NCBI RefSeq assembly: GCF_947172395.1
Contig: NC_069087.1
Coordinates: 2,046,001-2,110,000, forward strand
Direction: 5' to 3'
Length of the DNA: 64,000 nt
From: Bicyclus anynana
Lineage: Eukaryota; Arthropoda; Insecta; Lepidoptera; Nymphalidae
Shown: piece after piece, positions 10,709-23,080 of the stretch
How the letters are laid out: each line of letters begins with the position of its first letter
Position numbering within the stretch: the stretch's first letter is position 1
Translations under genes and position numbers: made by a program
The notes under the pieces: model-generated
What the model saw: only the letters and a program-made list of their open reading frames with translations
Told to the model about the DNA's origin: nothing
The model's database searches: none

Positions 10709-11089
10709 AAATGTTTTACACATTTATCAAAGAATATAGCAAAAACATTCGAAATAACATAATACGGGAAAAACATAATATAATACGGAGATATTTAGTC
10801 TTAGTCGTTAGTATAATTTAGTTTTCTATTGGTGAAACTTGGTGAAAATTTTTCAAAAAGGTTAAGTATTTTTTCAGTTTATTCGTTTCGTACAAATTCG
10901 TTACATACAAAAATACAAAAATACAAATCTTTCTTCTACTTATTAGTACAGAAATTAAAATTGATGTCTCCATACCAAACTAAATTTTATGACGTTGTTG
11001 ATCAATGCTCTGGAATAGAGTTATAGAAAACGTGATGTACGGCTTTTTTTATAGAATATTTGCCATGTATTTTAAATATGACCAATATT

Positions 11090-11225
11090 CCCATTTCCCT
11101 CCAACTAGTCGGGAAAGACTGTATTGTGAGTGGGTACGACAAAAGACCACCGGGCGGAGATCGAACCACCACCGCTCCGTGATGAGTCCGACCGCTTTAA
11201 CCGTTGAGCTATTGAGGCTTGGTTT
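11090..11225 (-). repeat. tRNA-derived SINE fragment
   Basis: The minus strand reads a pol III A box (tagctcaacggttaaagcgg) and B box (ggttcgatctc) at tRNA-like spacing. It is not a functional tRNA because no cloverleaf or acceptor end is present. Confidence 0.5.
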
Positions 11226-11519
11226 CATTTTTTTTTAAGTTTGAGTACTAATTGTAAGTATTACCAAGTCGTTGGTGCTTGCTAGTATGCATTGCTAGTG
11301 TAACTGTTTGTTACATTAGAATACATGTTCAGGGTAATATCAAGGTGATATGACCGTGTTCAGATTGTTGCATAGATATTAAAGGTCATAGCTCATTCAG
11401 ACCACATGGCACCGCCTCGCTTCGAGCGGTTAGTATGGAGTAATAAGGGCATACGCTCACTTCATCAACTCCGGAACACCTTGCCCGCGGCCACGCGCGG
11501 CTAATGGTAGCGGTGGACC

Positions 11520-11735
11520 TCTCATGCTAGCCATTCACCTTCCGATATACCCACATGCGTGCAGCGCTGCGGGCATGGTGTCCAGTAAAACTCATAGTGT
11601 GTTGGTCGCAATTTTGCTTCACGTCGAGCAATTTTCACGTCGAGCCGTCATGCACAATGCGACCACAGACGATGAGTTTTACTAGTCATCTTGGGTAGGC
11701 ATATGGGAATAACCGTGGGTGGCTAGCACTCGGTG
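11520..11735. mobile_element. inverted-repeat MITE ('gctagccattcacc')
   Basis: The left end has gctagccattcacc and the right end gggtggctagc, with a second inverted pair inside (agtaaaactcat / atgagttttact). The related element at 36931-37050 has the same ends (gctagccactcacc / gtgagtggctag). Confidence 0.5.
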
Positions 11736-11845
11736 ACCTGTCACCTTGACCAGTTGGGTTAGAATATGCTGCTGCTTATACTCGCACGTCGCACGACCGC
11801 AATTCCGTGATTATTATGGAAAGTGAATGACTTGCATTAGAGGTG

Positions 11846-12150
11846 GACGTGATAGCCCAGTGGATATGACCTCTGCCTCAGATCCCGGAGGGTGTGGGTT
11901 TGAATCCGGTCCGGGGCATGCACCTCCAACTTTTCAGTTGTGTGCATTTTAAAAAATTAAATATCACGTGTCTCAATCAGTGAAGGAAAACATCGTGAGG
12001 AAACCTGCATACCAGAGAATTATCTTAATTCCCTGCGTGTGTGAAGTCTGCCAATCCGCATTGGACCAGCGTGGTGGACTATTGGCCTTCTCATTCTGAG
12101 AGGAGACTCGAGCTCAGCAGTGAGCCGAATATGGGTTGATGACGACGACG
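11846..12150 (+). repeat. SINE-B, near full length
   Basis: tRNA-derived head (gtgatagcccagtgg; B box gggtttgaatcc) followed by the family body (tccaacttttcagttgtg, gaggaaacctgcatacc, cattggaccagcgtggtgg) and tail atgggttgatgacgacgacg. Confidence 0.85.
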
Positions 12151-12433
12151 TAGCTTAAAGTTTAAACCCGTCCGGTATCTACTTACTACATCTACTCGTA
12201 TTTCAGTGTATCGCCTGAGGCTGTTGAATACATATTCGTTTACTCTCCGCAGAGCGTCGGTATTGAACTTTGAAAGTAATTAGATCAAGGCGCACAGCTT
12301 AACGAGTACAGCTTCGAATCATTACAAGATATGCTATCACTTCGATGCAATACAACATACTGGTTATAAGGGCCAATTACAGAACATATTTATTAATCTG
12401 TGGGCTAATTAAACTATTTTTGTGCGTCATATT

Positions 12434-12647
12434 ATGGCTGGTGGGTGGCTAGTTACCACCCTACCGGCAAAGACGTACCGCCAAGCGATTTAGCGTGCCG
12501 GTACGATGTCGTGTAGAAACCGAAAGGAGTGTGGATTTTCATCCTCCTCCTAACAAGTTAGCCCGCTTACATCTCAAATTGCATCATCACTTACCAGGTG
12601 AGATTGTAGTCAAGGGCTAACTTGTAAAGAATAAAAAAAAACTATAG
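12434..12647 (+). repeat. SINE-A, 5'-truncated
   Basis: Contains the family body (ctagttaccaccctaccgg, ccgccaagcgatttagcg, gtagaaaccgaaagg) and the tail agtcaagggctaacttgtaaagaataaaaaaaa. Confidence 0.85.
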
Positions 12648-12857
12648 CTTGGCAAATTCGTTCGTAACACTCCCGATGCCCCGCGTGCACGACTTCATCC
12701 AAGCGCAGTCCTTCTCTCTGTCCTCCGTCTTTCCTCCCCCGTCGCCCGCATACCATGGGAGTGTCATCAACGAAATTGCAAAGCTATGATATAAGCTGCA
12801 GTGGTTTATGTACAGCTCACGATTGAAAAAGTCATCATTTATGATTCATTGTGGTCT

Positions 12858-13110
12858 CTGGTATGGTGGTAGTGTTGTGGTTTTCAAAAGAGAGGTCCTG
12901 GGTTTGATTCCCAGCAGGGTCAATTTTGGATTTTGTCTAAAATGGATCCGGTTTGGTTTGGTACAGCCATCGGCCGTTGCTAGCTACTCTATTGCCAAAG
13001 ACGTGTCGCTCAGCGATTTAGATGCTGCAAAGAAACCTTCTGAGGTATACGGTATAATAAATTTTAAGAGGCCTCTGAAAATGGAAGCGGATACTTGGCA
13101 AGCCATCTTG
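12858..13110 (+). repeat. SINE-A2 (divergent relative of SINE-A)
   Basis: tRNA-like head with B box gggtttgattccc, then diverged SINE-A body (ccatcggccgttgctagcta, ctcagcgatttag, cttctgaggtat). Fragments of this subfamily occur at 40300-40420 and 63573-63720. Confidence 0.6.
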
Positions 13111-13716
13111 CATCTGTAGCTTCTCTTGTAACAACCCGATGTTGCGCGCGGGGTGGGGGGCGTGTAGCGATGAATGAAAAACCCACGCACGATTTCACAC
13201 CCGCGCAGTCTTTCCGCCCGTCACCAGCATGTTATCAACTAACTTGTCAGATATAGATTGTATTGAAATTGTAAAGTATTGCGGCATTTTTTCTTGTAGG
13301 CGCAGAAATATTTGCTCAGTTTAAAAATAGCAATTTTATATTTACAGTAACTAAATAATTAATTCGCAATATAATCTGTATCTGTGCCAAATCTATGTAA
13401 AATTATGCTCTTGGGATCAAGGCGCGCTTGGAGCCGTTGTAACTTTAGTTGTAAAATTTCGACTTTACTTACCACCATAACAACGTAATTTACTTGAAAA
13501 AATATTTTGAATTATAACAATCATAAATACCTACGTGCTATATTCTTATGGAGCATGATATGCGTTCAAATGCATTCCACTCTAGGATGTGATTCGTACT
13601 TAATTGTATGTTCTGTGTACCTTTTTTATTAGTGGGTTTTACAGTTATCATCAGATAGGCTTCGTTGGACTATCAATTCATTGCTTGGTTTCAGTGCCGT
13701 TCTTTATGAAATTAAA

Positions 13717-14117
13717 AGTTACGCTACCGCTGTATCATCCTTATCAATGATACGGGGCCCCCAGAATACAGGTGCCCCTTACGTGTGAAAGCTGAATCTG
13801 GTGCTTCCCGAAAGAAAAAACTAATAAAAAACTGCTTATAGAGTTTCACTTCAGAACAAGACAAGATTGCTTTTGCACAAAAAAGCAATCTCTTTTTTTT
13901 TTGAGTTAAGCGTACGCCCAAAAGTTGAAAACATCCTTACATAGGTTAAGTCACTTTCATATATAAGTAAGCAGTTTTTATATCGTGAGAATTTTTAACC
14001 GACTTCAAAAAGGAGGACTTTCTCAAGTTGATCTGTTTTTTTACCATTTATTTGGCGTCTCAACTAGTTTTGATTCGGGGCCCCTGCAAGGCACGGTACG
14101 CCACTGGTCTAAACAAT
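13717..14117. mobile_element. truncated copy related to the hAT-like element at 35006
   Basis: The left edge (gctaccgctgtatcatcc, then gatacggggccccc) matches the complement of the right end of the 35006-36427 element. The right edge (ggggcccctgcaaggcacg...gccactg) matches the complement of that element's left end. The ends are degraded and no target duplication is visible. A fragment of TIR element E (ttaaccgacttcaaaaagg at about 13997) is nested inside. Confidence 0.5.
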
Positions 14118-14358
14118 GTATGGTTGGGTTTAGGGTAGGAGTAGGGAAGAAGTGCACCTACCGAAGAAAAGTCCTCTAGTTGTTAACACTTTCAGTTCAC
14201 GATCTCAATATAACAACAGTGAGCTTGATTTACGAGTGCCGCTGGCTGGGTTGCGGTAGTTATACGAAATGTTCCCGTAGCTCAGTCATCAGGCGGCGAG
14301 TCGGAACACCGTGGGGTTTTAGTAGGTTGAAGTCTGACATAACCTTCTTACCTCTCCG

Positions 14359-14690
14359 TGGTAATGGTGGCGAGAAGGTATCCATGAGGATTTCCCCGCC
14401 TAAAAAAAAGGGAAGAACTGCACATAAGTCAAAGTGAAGCTTGACCGGGTCCGTTAGTAACACTATAGTAGTCTTGTCTTTGCCGATTCGGCAACAGCGA
14501 CTAGAAAACGTTGCGTTATACGAGTGTGGTAATGGTGGCGAGAAGGTATCCATGAGGATTTCCCCGCCTAAAAAAGGGAAGAACTGCACATAAGTCAAAG
14601 CGAAGCTTGACCGGGTCCGTTACTAACACTATAGTAGTCTTGTCTTTGCCGATTCGGCAACAGCGACTAGAAAACGTTGCGTTATACGAG
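14359..14690 (+). repeat. tandem duplication, two 166-bp units
   Basis: The block starting tggtaatggtggcgagaagg at 14359 recurs at 14525 and is nearly identical to its end at the gttatacgagt motif. The main difference is the length of one A run. The complement reads an open frame, but it looks repeat-derived. Confidence 0.9.
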
Positions 14691-15009
14691 TACAAAACAT
14701 TTTCCTCAAATTTTGACGAACCTTTATATATACTTACAATAATTGTTTTACTTCCAAGTAATAGGTAAAATACCTGAGATGCAAAAAAAATTATATTTCA
14801 TTATGCTTATCATAATTAATTCAGTACGTGTGTGTTATTTATATTATATTATCTTATTACCATTTTTTTTTCTGTTGTAAACATTTACCTTTTTTATTAA
14901 AATTAAAAGGACGCACAATCATGTAGAAATTTTCACATTTTGCTTTGACAGTCTGAGACTTTTAATTTTAAAAAATTTTGAATCACATTATATGATTTAT
15001 GAACAAATT

Positions 15010-15235
15010 TTTAACACTGTAACTCTAAAAATGAAGGACTTTCCATACAAACTTTCAACCCCTATTTCACCCCCTTCTTATTACACTTTCGCAATAAAAA
15101 GTATGGTTATACACCGTGTTTCATTTGAATTCATTCAGTAGTTTCAGCGTGATGCCCGAATAATAAAAAACACGGGCAGACAGACAGACAGACAAAAAAT
15201 TGAAAAAAAATATTTTTAGCTTCAGTATCGATTAT
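15010..15235 (+). repeat. dispersed repeat K ('caacccctatttcaccccctt')
   Basis: Contains ctttccatacaaactttcaa, a cccctatttcaccccc motif and a (cagacagacagaca) tract followed by 'cttcagtatcgatta'. Partial copies lie around 17085-17420, 23900-23960, 24240-24430 and 25190-25310. No coding sequence. Confidence 0.55.
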
Positions 15236-15422
15236 ATAATGCCCCGAACAAAATATTTCAATGTACAGAATGTACAGAATACGTAGGTATTATAAGTACA
15301 GCTTCTTCGACAGTATATAGTACGCAGACCCGAAATATCGTACAATACAATATAATATAGAAGTAAGGGTGTAATAAAAAGGAAAGATTTGATTGTTTGT
15401 TTGTTGGCATTGAATAGACTCT

Positions 15423-15729
15423 TTTTTTTTATTCTTTACAAGTTAGCCCTTGACTACAATCTCACCTGATGGTAAGTGATGATGCAGTCTACTTGTTAGG
15501 AGGAGGATGGAAATCCACACCCCTTTCGGTTTCACACGGCATCGTACCGGAACGCTAAATCGCTTGGCGGTACGTCTTTGCCGGTAGGGTGGTAACTAGC
15601 CACGGCCGAAGCCTCCCACCAGCCAGACCTGGACAATTAAGAAAATCTCAATCTGCCCAGCCGGGGATCGAACCCAGGTCCTCCGTTTTGTAAATCCACC
15701 GCGCATACCACTGCGCCACGGAGGCCGTC
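15423..15729 (-). repeat. SINE-A, near full length
   Basis: Complement of the full family, from the poly-A tail side (ttttttttattctttacaag) to the tRNA-like head (ccactgcgccacggaggccg). Confidence 0.9.
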
Positions 15730-15829
15730 AAACTACTAAACCGATTTGAAAACTACTAAACCGATTTGAAAATTTCTTTCACTGTTGGGAAGATACTGTA
15801 TCCCCGGGTGCTATAGGCTATATCTTAAC

Positions 15830-15890
15830 CCCATTCATACGGGAACGGAAACCACGCGGGTGAAACCGCGCGGCGCCTGCTAGTACCTAT
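15830..15890 (-). repeat. repeat H head fragment
   Basis: Complement of the H family start: acgcgggtgaaaccgcgcgg. It is followed by the gcctgctag boundary often seen with this family. Confidence 0.5.
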
Positions 15891-16121
15891 GTATTATGTA
15901 TATTTTTCGAAGTCGTCAAGGAAATATTAATTTAGTACTCGTAGGTATAGTTTTACCGCAATGAACGCACTATAGAGCTTGTCAATTCAATTTGGCTGAT
16001 TGTCTGTAGGTAGGGGCTTCCCGGTGTCGAGTTACCAGGCCAAAGTCGTATGTATTATGAGACAAGGTAATAAGAAATCCGGGCAATCCACAGAATACAT
16101 AATACATAATAGGTATACATA

Positions 16122-16460
16122 GTGTGGGTTCGAATCCGGTCCGGAGCATGCACCTCCAACTTTTCAGTTGTGTGCATTTTAAGAAATTAAATATTACGTG
16201 TCTCAAACTGTGAAGGAAAACATCGGGAGGAAACCTGCATACCAGAGAATTTTCTCAATTCTCTGCGTGTGTGAAGTCTGCCAACCCGCATTGGGCCAGC
16301 GTGGTGGACTATTAGCCTACCCCCTCTCATTCTGAGAGGAGAGAATTAAGAAAATTCTCTGGTATGTAGGTTTCCTCACGATGTTTTCCTTCACCGTTTG
16401 AGACACGTGATATTTAATTTCTCAAAATGCACACAACTGAAAAGTTGGAGGTGCATGCCA
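16122..16460. repeat. two SINE-B fragments in inverted orientation
   Basis: A plus-strand SINE-B (16122-16343) is followed directly by a minus-strand SINE-B fragment (16342-16460). The pair could fold back over the shared 100-120 bp. Confidence 0.8.
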
Positions 16461-18563
16461 TTTTAAGAACACTCGCATATCTTCAGTCACCTAAAAACTA
16501 AATTGAAATCGCTTCATCGGGAGCGATTCTTTTGGAGTTATGGTGCCGCAGACATCATCAGACAGTCAGACACGTCCACTTATAACAAAGAACGCAAAGA
16601 GAGGGGCTCTTTGTCAGGGGTTAAAAAGACTATAAGCCCTTTAGTTTAATAGTTAACTTACACTTACACAAACCAGTTCGGATGCACTCTTAATTTTGTT
16701 TTTATTTATTTATTTATTATCACATATTTACATAACGCGATAAACTATGTTTTCCATTACTAGGGATGTGCAACGGAAACTTATCGAAAACAATAAAATA
16801 GTAAAAATGTGCTTTGCGTCGTCATCTATTTGACAAAGATAAAACACCAATTTCAAAATGCACTAAAATTCCAAGATTTCCCTTAATTATTTTTCTGAAT
16901 TCTGTGATCAGATCCTGTCCGAATTGACCATGCGACTATTTGGGGAGCATACCCTTTCAGTTTTAATCAAATAAATAATTTTCCCAATCGGTCCCAGCTT
17001 CTTTGAGTAATTTGAAAACTTGATTATATAAAAAAATCGTATACTCGTATGTGATAGTGATATTTACTACTCGCGGTCGACTGCGACTTTGTCCGCGTGA
17101 AACTCGATATAAACTTTCAACCCCTATTTCACCCCCTTCTATTTATATTTTCGCACGTTTTATATATGAATCGTTCAATAATAATTTAATAAAACTAAAT
17201 AACTCAAAACATGAAAAATTCAACCTTCAAATTTTTAAATTCAATTCAATTCAATTAAAATTTAAAATCTAAAGGGGTTGCTAGAATTTTAAAGAAACTT
17301 GAAAAGATGAAGGACTATCAACCTCTGTTTCCTTGTTTATAGAATATGGACAGACAGACAAAAATATTTTTTTTTCTTCAGTATCGATTATTTAATGAAT
17401 AATAACTAATATTTTCAAAATATCATTAATATACAGAATTTAATCTGTTACAGTTTTATTATAATTATAGATAGATAATATTAACTATCACTATGGAATA
17501 TTATTTTACAACTCTTGCGGACATCCGCACTTGTGCGATTGCACACACATCCCTATTGCACCGAGTTTTTGCCACTTACTTGTATAGGTCCGGTAAACCG
17601 GTCCATAAACCATAATACTATGACCCCAGCGACCAGCCCCGCGGTGTTTAATCACATTCTGCATCTGTTGTGCGGTGGAGGAAAATGGATCACGTTATAC
17701 TGGTCAGTTACACGCAATAAATGAGTACGACTTTAGATTTCATTGAGACACTTAAGATCTGCACCGGCGAAGGTAAGTCGTGTACAGAGATAAATTTTAT
17801 CCTATAGATTATTTTTGATAACTTTTCTCAGTGTATAAAACAATTTCCATTGTTTTATATCAGTTTTCTATCATAGATATAGGCGTCATTAGATAATCTT
17901 CAAGCACTGTGTCAAGTCCATCGTCTATTTGGTGCAATAAATTGTTTCAAAGTTTGCCGGTCATCTTGTTTACGCTTGGTATGTACGTAACTTATGGATA
18001 CTTGATCCTATATAGTTTCTAGAAATTAAAAAAATTGTGTGTGTATTAGAGTACTGTCTGTGCATCCTTTTCATCGCTGTACAGTTATCATAGATAGATA
18101 TATTTCAATACATGACTTCAATAGTTAACTGTTAAAAGTTAAAGTAATAATTTTCATCCCCTACTATACAAAACACTCTGGTTTGGGACCAGCACACTTT
18201 CCAAACTCCGTAAAAATTTCACCCCCATTGTGATTAAGTTTTAAAGTATTAAACCGTTTTTGTGTAAATATTATATCTGTTTTACATTAGCTTATTTTAT
18301 TTCTTGTTTGGGGTTGAATTTCATAACTTTGCAAAAATTCATCCCAGTTGTGGTTGCATTTTAAGTTACACCAAGTTGTATTAACATTAAACATCTATTA
18401 TATTTAAGCTTATATCTGTTTTATAATAACAACCGATAGTAATAATATTATTAAATTTACGTAAACTATTCGACCTTGTTAATATGTTGTTTCGAGAAAT
18501 AGTAATAACTTGATTACCGATATCAGAGAATTTGTTGCGGTTTGATTGATTTGTTTTTAAAAA

Positions 18564-18597
18564 GGTGTTATTTAGGTACGGCGACCTAAATAACACC
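18564..18597. repeat. perfect 14-bp stem hairpin
   Basis: ggtgttatttaggt is followed by a 6-base spacer and its exact complement acctaaataacacc. No T run follows. Probably the remnant of a small inverted-repeat element. Confidence 0.6.
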
Positions 18598-19439
18598 ATT
18601 TTTTAATGAATTTAAATGGTAGAGGTTACAGTTTACATTAATAATTTTTCGTCCCCTTTTATCCCACTAAGGTGTAAAATTAATAAATGTAGAATTAAAC
18701 TTTATAATATTTTACAAATTGTAGTAATCCGTGGATGTAATTTGAAAAATGCAGGAGTTTACAAACTTGCATTCCTTATACTCACGATGGGTACTTACAT
18801 GTGTAAACTTAGCATATTTTAACATCGCTTTTGCTAATGAATCTGTGTTATAATCCGATTGGAAGGTAAAGACATATTATAGGCATTAAACTAAACAAAA
18901 TAATAATAACGATAATTGCTTATAGTAAAAACATACTTATTAACCGACTTCCAAAAAGGAGGAGGTTCTACGTTCGGCTGTATGTATGTTTTTTTTTACA
19001 AAGATACATGTTACATATACATTTCATTTACGGAACCCGCATCCAAAGCAGTTTAGTGGTTAAACAAACATCGGTTACAGAATCTCTTTTTTTGAAATCG
19101 GTTAAAAATTGTCGTGAATAAAATTTCTTCTTGTGCAACAGAACTAAGTCGATGCATTAATTACACATCTCATTAAGTATTGGCCAAGTATTAGCACCTA
19201 AATTAATAATACCGTTGGCCTATTCTCAACCTGATTTCGTACTTTGAAGGTGTTTATTTGAAAGCGCTGGAAAATTCCGATCGAATCTAAATAGAATACA
19301 AGTTACAACTTTGTTTGTTGTCAATTTATTATTGTTCTGTCATGTTCCAGAAATTGGCACGTCTAACAACAACAAATAAACAAACTTTTTTATAAATACT
19401 AAACTGATATGATATGTATAAGCCATAGTCATAAGCCAT

Positions 19440-19757
19440 AGAAACCTCTGCCTCCGATTTCGGAGGGTGTGGGTTCGAATCCGGTCCGGGGCATGCACCT
19501 CCAACTTTTCAATTGTGTGCATTTTATGAAATTAAATATCACGTGCGTCCCAAGGTGCTGGAATGGTGACCCCGCACCGGAAAGCGCAGTGTTGGTCGAC
19601 CCCCTAGTAGGTGGACCGAAGACATCTAGCGGATTGCAGGGAGCCGCTGGATGCTAGCGGCTCGAGACCGTTTTTGTTTGCAAGTCCATGCAAGAGGCCT
19701 ATGTCCAGCTGTGGACGTCCATCGGCTGATAATGATGATGATGATGATGATGATGAG
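19440..19757 (+). repeat. SINE-B joined to a LINE-R 3' tail
   Basis: The SINE-B head (ggagggtgtgggttcgaatc) runs to the ttaaatatcacgtg motif at about 19543. The sequence then switches to the LINE-R 3' end (tcccaaggtgctggaatgg, gtccatcggctgataatg) with a (atg)n tail at 19730-19755. Confidence 0.75.
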
Positions 19758-20082
19758 GGTATATTCCTTATGCCGGATTTCGTACTATTGTTATACCTAC
19801 CGCTTTAAAATATACATATCTGCCTAAGTGGAATTACATTTTGCTCGTGGTCTTGTTCGATTTAATGCAACGACTTATCAATCAATTTAGGTTGTCGGTC
19901 GCCACAGGAAGCACACTTACTTAATACGAATAATACATAGCAGTAGGAATATACGTACGAAATTGGCTCAGTTGTTAAGATAGACAATCGCTTTGTATCC
20001 CTAGGGAAAAGTAGTTTTTTTATCTTAATTTAAATAGTTAATCATTTGGATTAAAGAAATTATTGAACCCTGAATTAAAAAA

Positions 20083-20402
20083 AAATTTAATAAAAAAAAT
20101 TCAACCGACTTCCAACTCAAAAACTAACCTAAACTAAAAAGCAAAAAATAACATCTTACCTATGTGCTACCTTCTGATCAGTTTGAACGCGGTGCCAAGC
20201 CAGTGATATTTTAATTCAAGCCATTTAAATTACAAAATTTCTGTGGTTCTTTCAGAAACGGCTTTAATTAAAACATGACATTGGATTGGCACCGCTTTCA
20301 AACTGATCAGAAGGTAGCACATAGGTAAGATGTTATTTTTTGCTTTTTAGTTTAGGTTAGTTTTTGAGTTGGAAGTCGGTTGAATTTTTTTTATTAAAAT
20401 TT
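20083..20402. repeat. long palindrome, arms about 120 bp
   Basis: The left arm (attcaaccgacttccaactc ... ctgatcagtttgaacgcgg) and the right arm (caaactgatcagaaggtagc ... gagttggaagtcggttgaa) are near-perfect complements around an 80-bp loop. The arm ends resemble the ends of element E. Confidence 0.9.
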
Positions 20403-20559
20403 TTATTTTTTTATTTTTAGTGTTAGCATAACTACTGAATGAGAACAAAAATTAATAAGCAATTAGCTAAAACGTTTTTTTCTCATGATAAGTATCTAAG
20501 TCCTACAAATCCAATTTTAAAATACTACCTTAACTCATATACAAAATTTCACTCCCCCT

Positions 20560-21045
20560 TTATCCACACGTAATATGAATATCCAGAAAAACGTGAAAGG
20601 TATCATAACTCATGAGTGGTCTTAACTGTCCTCCGTCTTCATCAGCTGACCCCCTATGTAGTCACAATCCATATGGGTGACAAGTTCTCATCAATATAAA
20701 ATTAATCAAGTCCAAACACAATGTAGCTACTGTGAACCGTCGAGGAGTTCCCTTAACTGTCCTTCGTCTTCATCACCAGACCTTTAATACAATTACAACC
20801 CATTTAGGTGGAAAGTTCTCATCAATACAAATTTATCAAGTCCAAACACAACTGTGTGGCTACTGTGAACCATTGAGGAGTTCTGTTAACTGTCCTTCGT
20901 CTTCATCATCAGACCCTTAATACAATCACAACCCATCTAGGTGGAAAGTGCTCATCAATACAAATTAATCAAGCCCAAACACAAGGTAACTGCTGTAAAT
21001 CGTTGACGAGTTGTGTTTCGGCTCCATCATCAGACCAACTCCAGA
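20560..21045 (+). repeat. tandem array of about 131-bp diverged units
   Basis: The marker 'ttaactgtccttcgtcttcatc' recurs near 20622, 20753 and 20885, with a weaker fourth unit near 21000. Each is followed by 'caatcacaacccat...ggtggaaag' and 'tcaagtccaaacacaa'. It lies within element E. Confidence 0.8.
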
Positions 21046-22275
21046 CCTTCATAAAATTGTAGTGGTTTAAAATACCTTATGGAAACACTAACAAACACAC
21101 TAGCCGTCTCTATAATTTTCGAAAGTTCCTCTCGATTTCTCCAGGATGCCATCATCAGATCCTGACATGAAAAAAATGGGACCACCCTGGAACCAAAACC
21201 CTTCAAACCAAAAAAAGAATTTTCAAGATCGGTTTACGGTTTTTAAATGACGGAATTATCGCTGAACATACATAAAAAAAAAACATACATACAGCCGAAC
21301 GTAGAATCTCCTCCTTTTTGGAAGTCGGTTAATAAAGTAACATTCTAAATACAAAATTAGAATAAAAAAAACAGTTAATATAAAATATCATTAAAAATAC
21401 TTAACTGCACCATGTTTTATGGGGTGGCCTGGTAACTCTTTATAGAAGGTTTATCCCTCTATGAAGAGATTTTTATAAAAAATATTTCACAATAATCAGC
21501 TGAGTATTCACACTATTTTATTAAGAGAATTTAACTATTTAGAAATTAACAAACTAAACTATTTACAAATCAACAAACTCACATTTATACTTATATGTAT
21601 AATTAAGTTGGGGCTTAAAGTATAATTGGAACCAAGTTAAACCAACAAAAACCTACATTTCTAGAAAATAAAACAGTAACTGGAAAATTTGTTGTCCTTA
21701 ATTGTATATAATAAAAAAGATTTTTTTATTATTTCACAAATGCTTGTATTTGTACAAGATGGTGATAACATTAGTTAATTATTCATTTCTTATCTTAGTG
21801 TGACGTTAATTATGGGAATATAAATTCAGAGTGTGTCTCGAAAGATCACTCAGTTAAATATTGTTGAAGGGGTCGGTAAGAATGTATTTTTTCTAATTTC
21901 AAAATAATATCAGACTTAAAAGCAGTTGCTTTATCTATACTTATATTATAAAAAGATAAAAGTTTGTTTGTTTACTTGAATTTAACGCAGGCTGTTAAAC
22001 TATGGGACCGATTTGAAAATATCTTTGACGTTTACAATCCTGCAACCCTGATGAACAAAAGATCTATATTAATAATATTAATTATTTCTTTTTTCATTAT
22101 ATTTTCATTACGCGGGTGAAACTGTGGGGCGTTTGCTATCTATACTAATTTTACAAAGAGGTAAAGTTTATGGTCTTGTAGGGGTAGCTAATAGCTCTGG
22201 ATCTATTAGCTACCCTACCCCAGAACACTAGAAAGACACGTAAAAGTCAAAAATAAAAGTCACAGGCGTCCGCTA

Positions 22276-22588
22276 GTCGTCGTCATCAACCCATATTCGG
22301 CTCACTGCAGAGCTCGAGTCTCCTCTCAGACTGAGAGGGGTAAGGCCAATAGTCCACCACGCTGGCCCAATGCGGATTGGCAGACTTCACACACGCAGAG
22401 AATTATGATAATTCTCTGGTATGCAGGTTTCCTCACGATGTTTTCCTTCACCGATTAAGACACGTGATATTTAATTTCTTAAAATGCACACAACTGAAAA
22501 GTTGGAGGTGCATGCCCCGGACCGGTTTCGAACCCACACCCTCCGGAATCGGAGGCAGAGGTATATATCCACTGGGCTATCACGGCTC
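22276..22588 (-). repeat. SINE-B, near full length
   Basis: Complement of the full family from the tail (gtcgtcatcaacccatattc) to the head (cactgggctatcacgg). Confidence 0.9.
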
Positions 22589-22752
22589 TCTGTCTTGGCT
22601 TGCAAGTCCGCTAGTAAATAGATAAAAGTGGTAGTACATTTAAGATTTACTATAATAAAGTATTTATTGTAGTAAGTAGTTAGTGTTACATTAGCGTTTG
22701 TCAAACAATATTGCAATGGGTAAAAAACCACCAAAACCAACCAAAACCATTT

Positions 22753-23080
22753 GACGGCCTCCGTGGCGCAGTGGTATGCGCGGTGGACTTACGAGACGGA
22801 GGTCCTGGGTTCGATTCCCGGCTAGGCAGATTAAGATTTTCTTAATTTGTCCAGGTCTGGCTTGTGGGAGGCTTCGGCCGTGGCTAGTTACCACCCTACC
22901 GGCAAAGACGTCCCGCCAAGCGATTTAGCGTTCCGGTACGATGCCGTGTAGAAACCGAAAGGGGTGAGGATTTTCATCCTCCTCCTTACAAGCTAGCCCG
23001 CTTCCATCTTAGACTGCATCATCACTTACCATCAGGTGAGATTGTAGTCAAGGGCTAACTTGTAAAGAATAAAAAAAAAC
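22753..23080 (+). repeat. SINE-A, full length
   Basis: Complete copy: A box region tggcgcagtggtatgcgcgg, B box gggttcgattccc, body ctagttaccaccctaccggc and A-rich tail. A good reference copy for the family in this window. Confidence 0.92.

Larger units (their letters stand above)
18943..21333. mobile_element. composite TIR element E with nested insertions
   Basis: The left end ttaaccgacttccaaaaagg...ctgtatgtatg recurs in complement at 21283-21333, giving terminal inverted repeats of about 50 bp. Single or partial ends of the same family occur near 13997, 24438, 25395, 38490 and 50938. Inside are a SINE-B/LINE-R chimera (19440-19757), a long palindrome (20083-20402) and a tandem array of about 131-bp units (20560-21045). 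No transposase frame is visible. It may be a large non-autonomous element or two family copies in opposite orientation. Confidence 0.55.

Noticed and set aside
14180..14598. Frames of 85 and 112 codons
   Set aside because: They cross a 166-bp tandem duplication and repeat themselves. No splice or start context.
16761..17555. Possible 800-bp hAT-like element (tagggatgtgca ... acacatcccta)
   Set aside because: The ends are loosely inverted, but the flanking 8 bases do not match and nothing inside supports one element. Kept only as a note.
22776..22826. tRNA-like sequence with A and B boxes
   Set aside because: Followed by the SINE-A body and found in many copies. It is a SINE head, not a tRNA gene. 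The same applies at 58425, 48300 and 11100.
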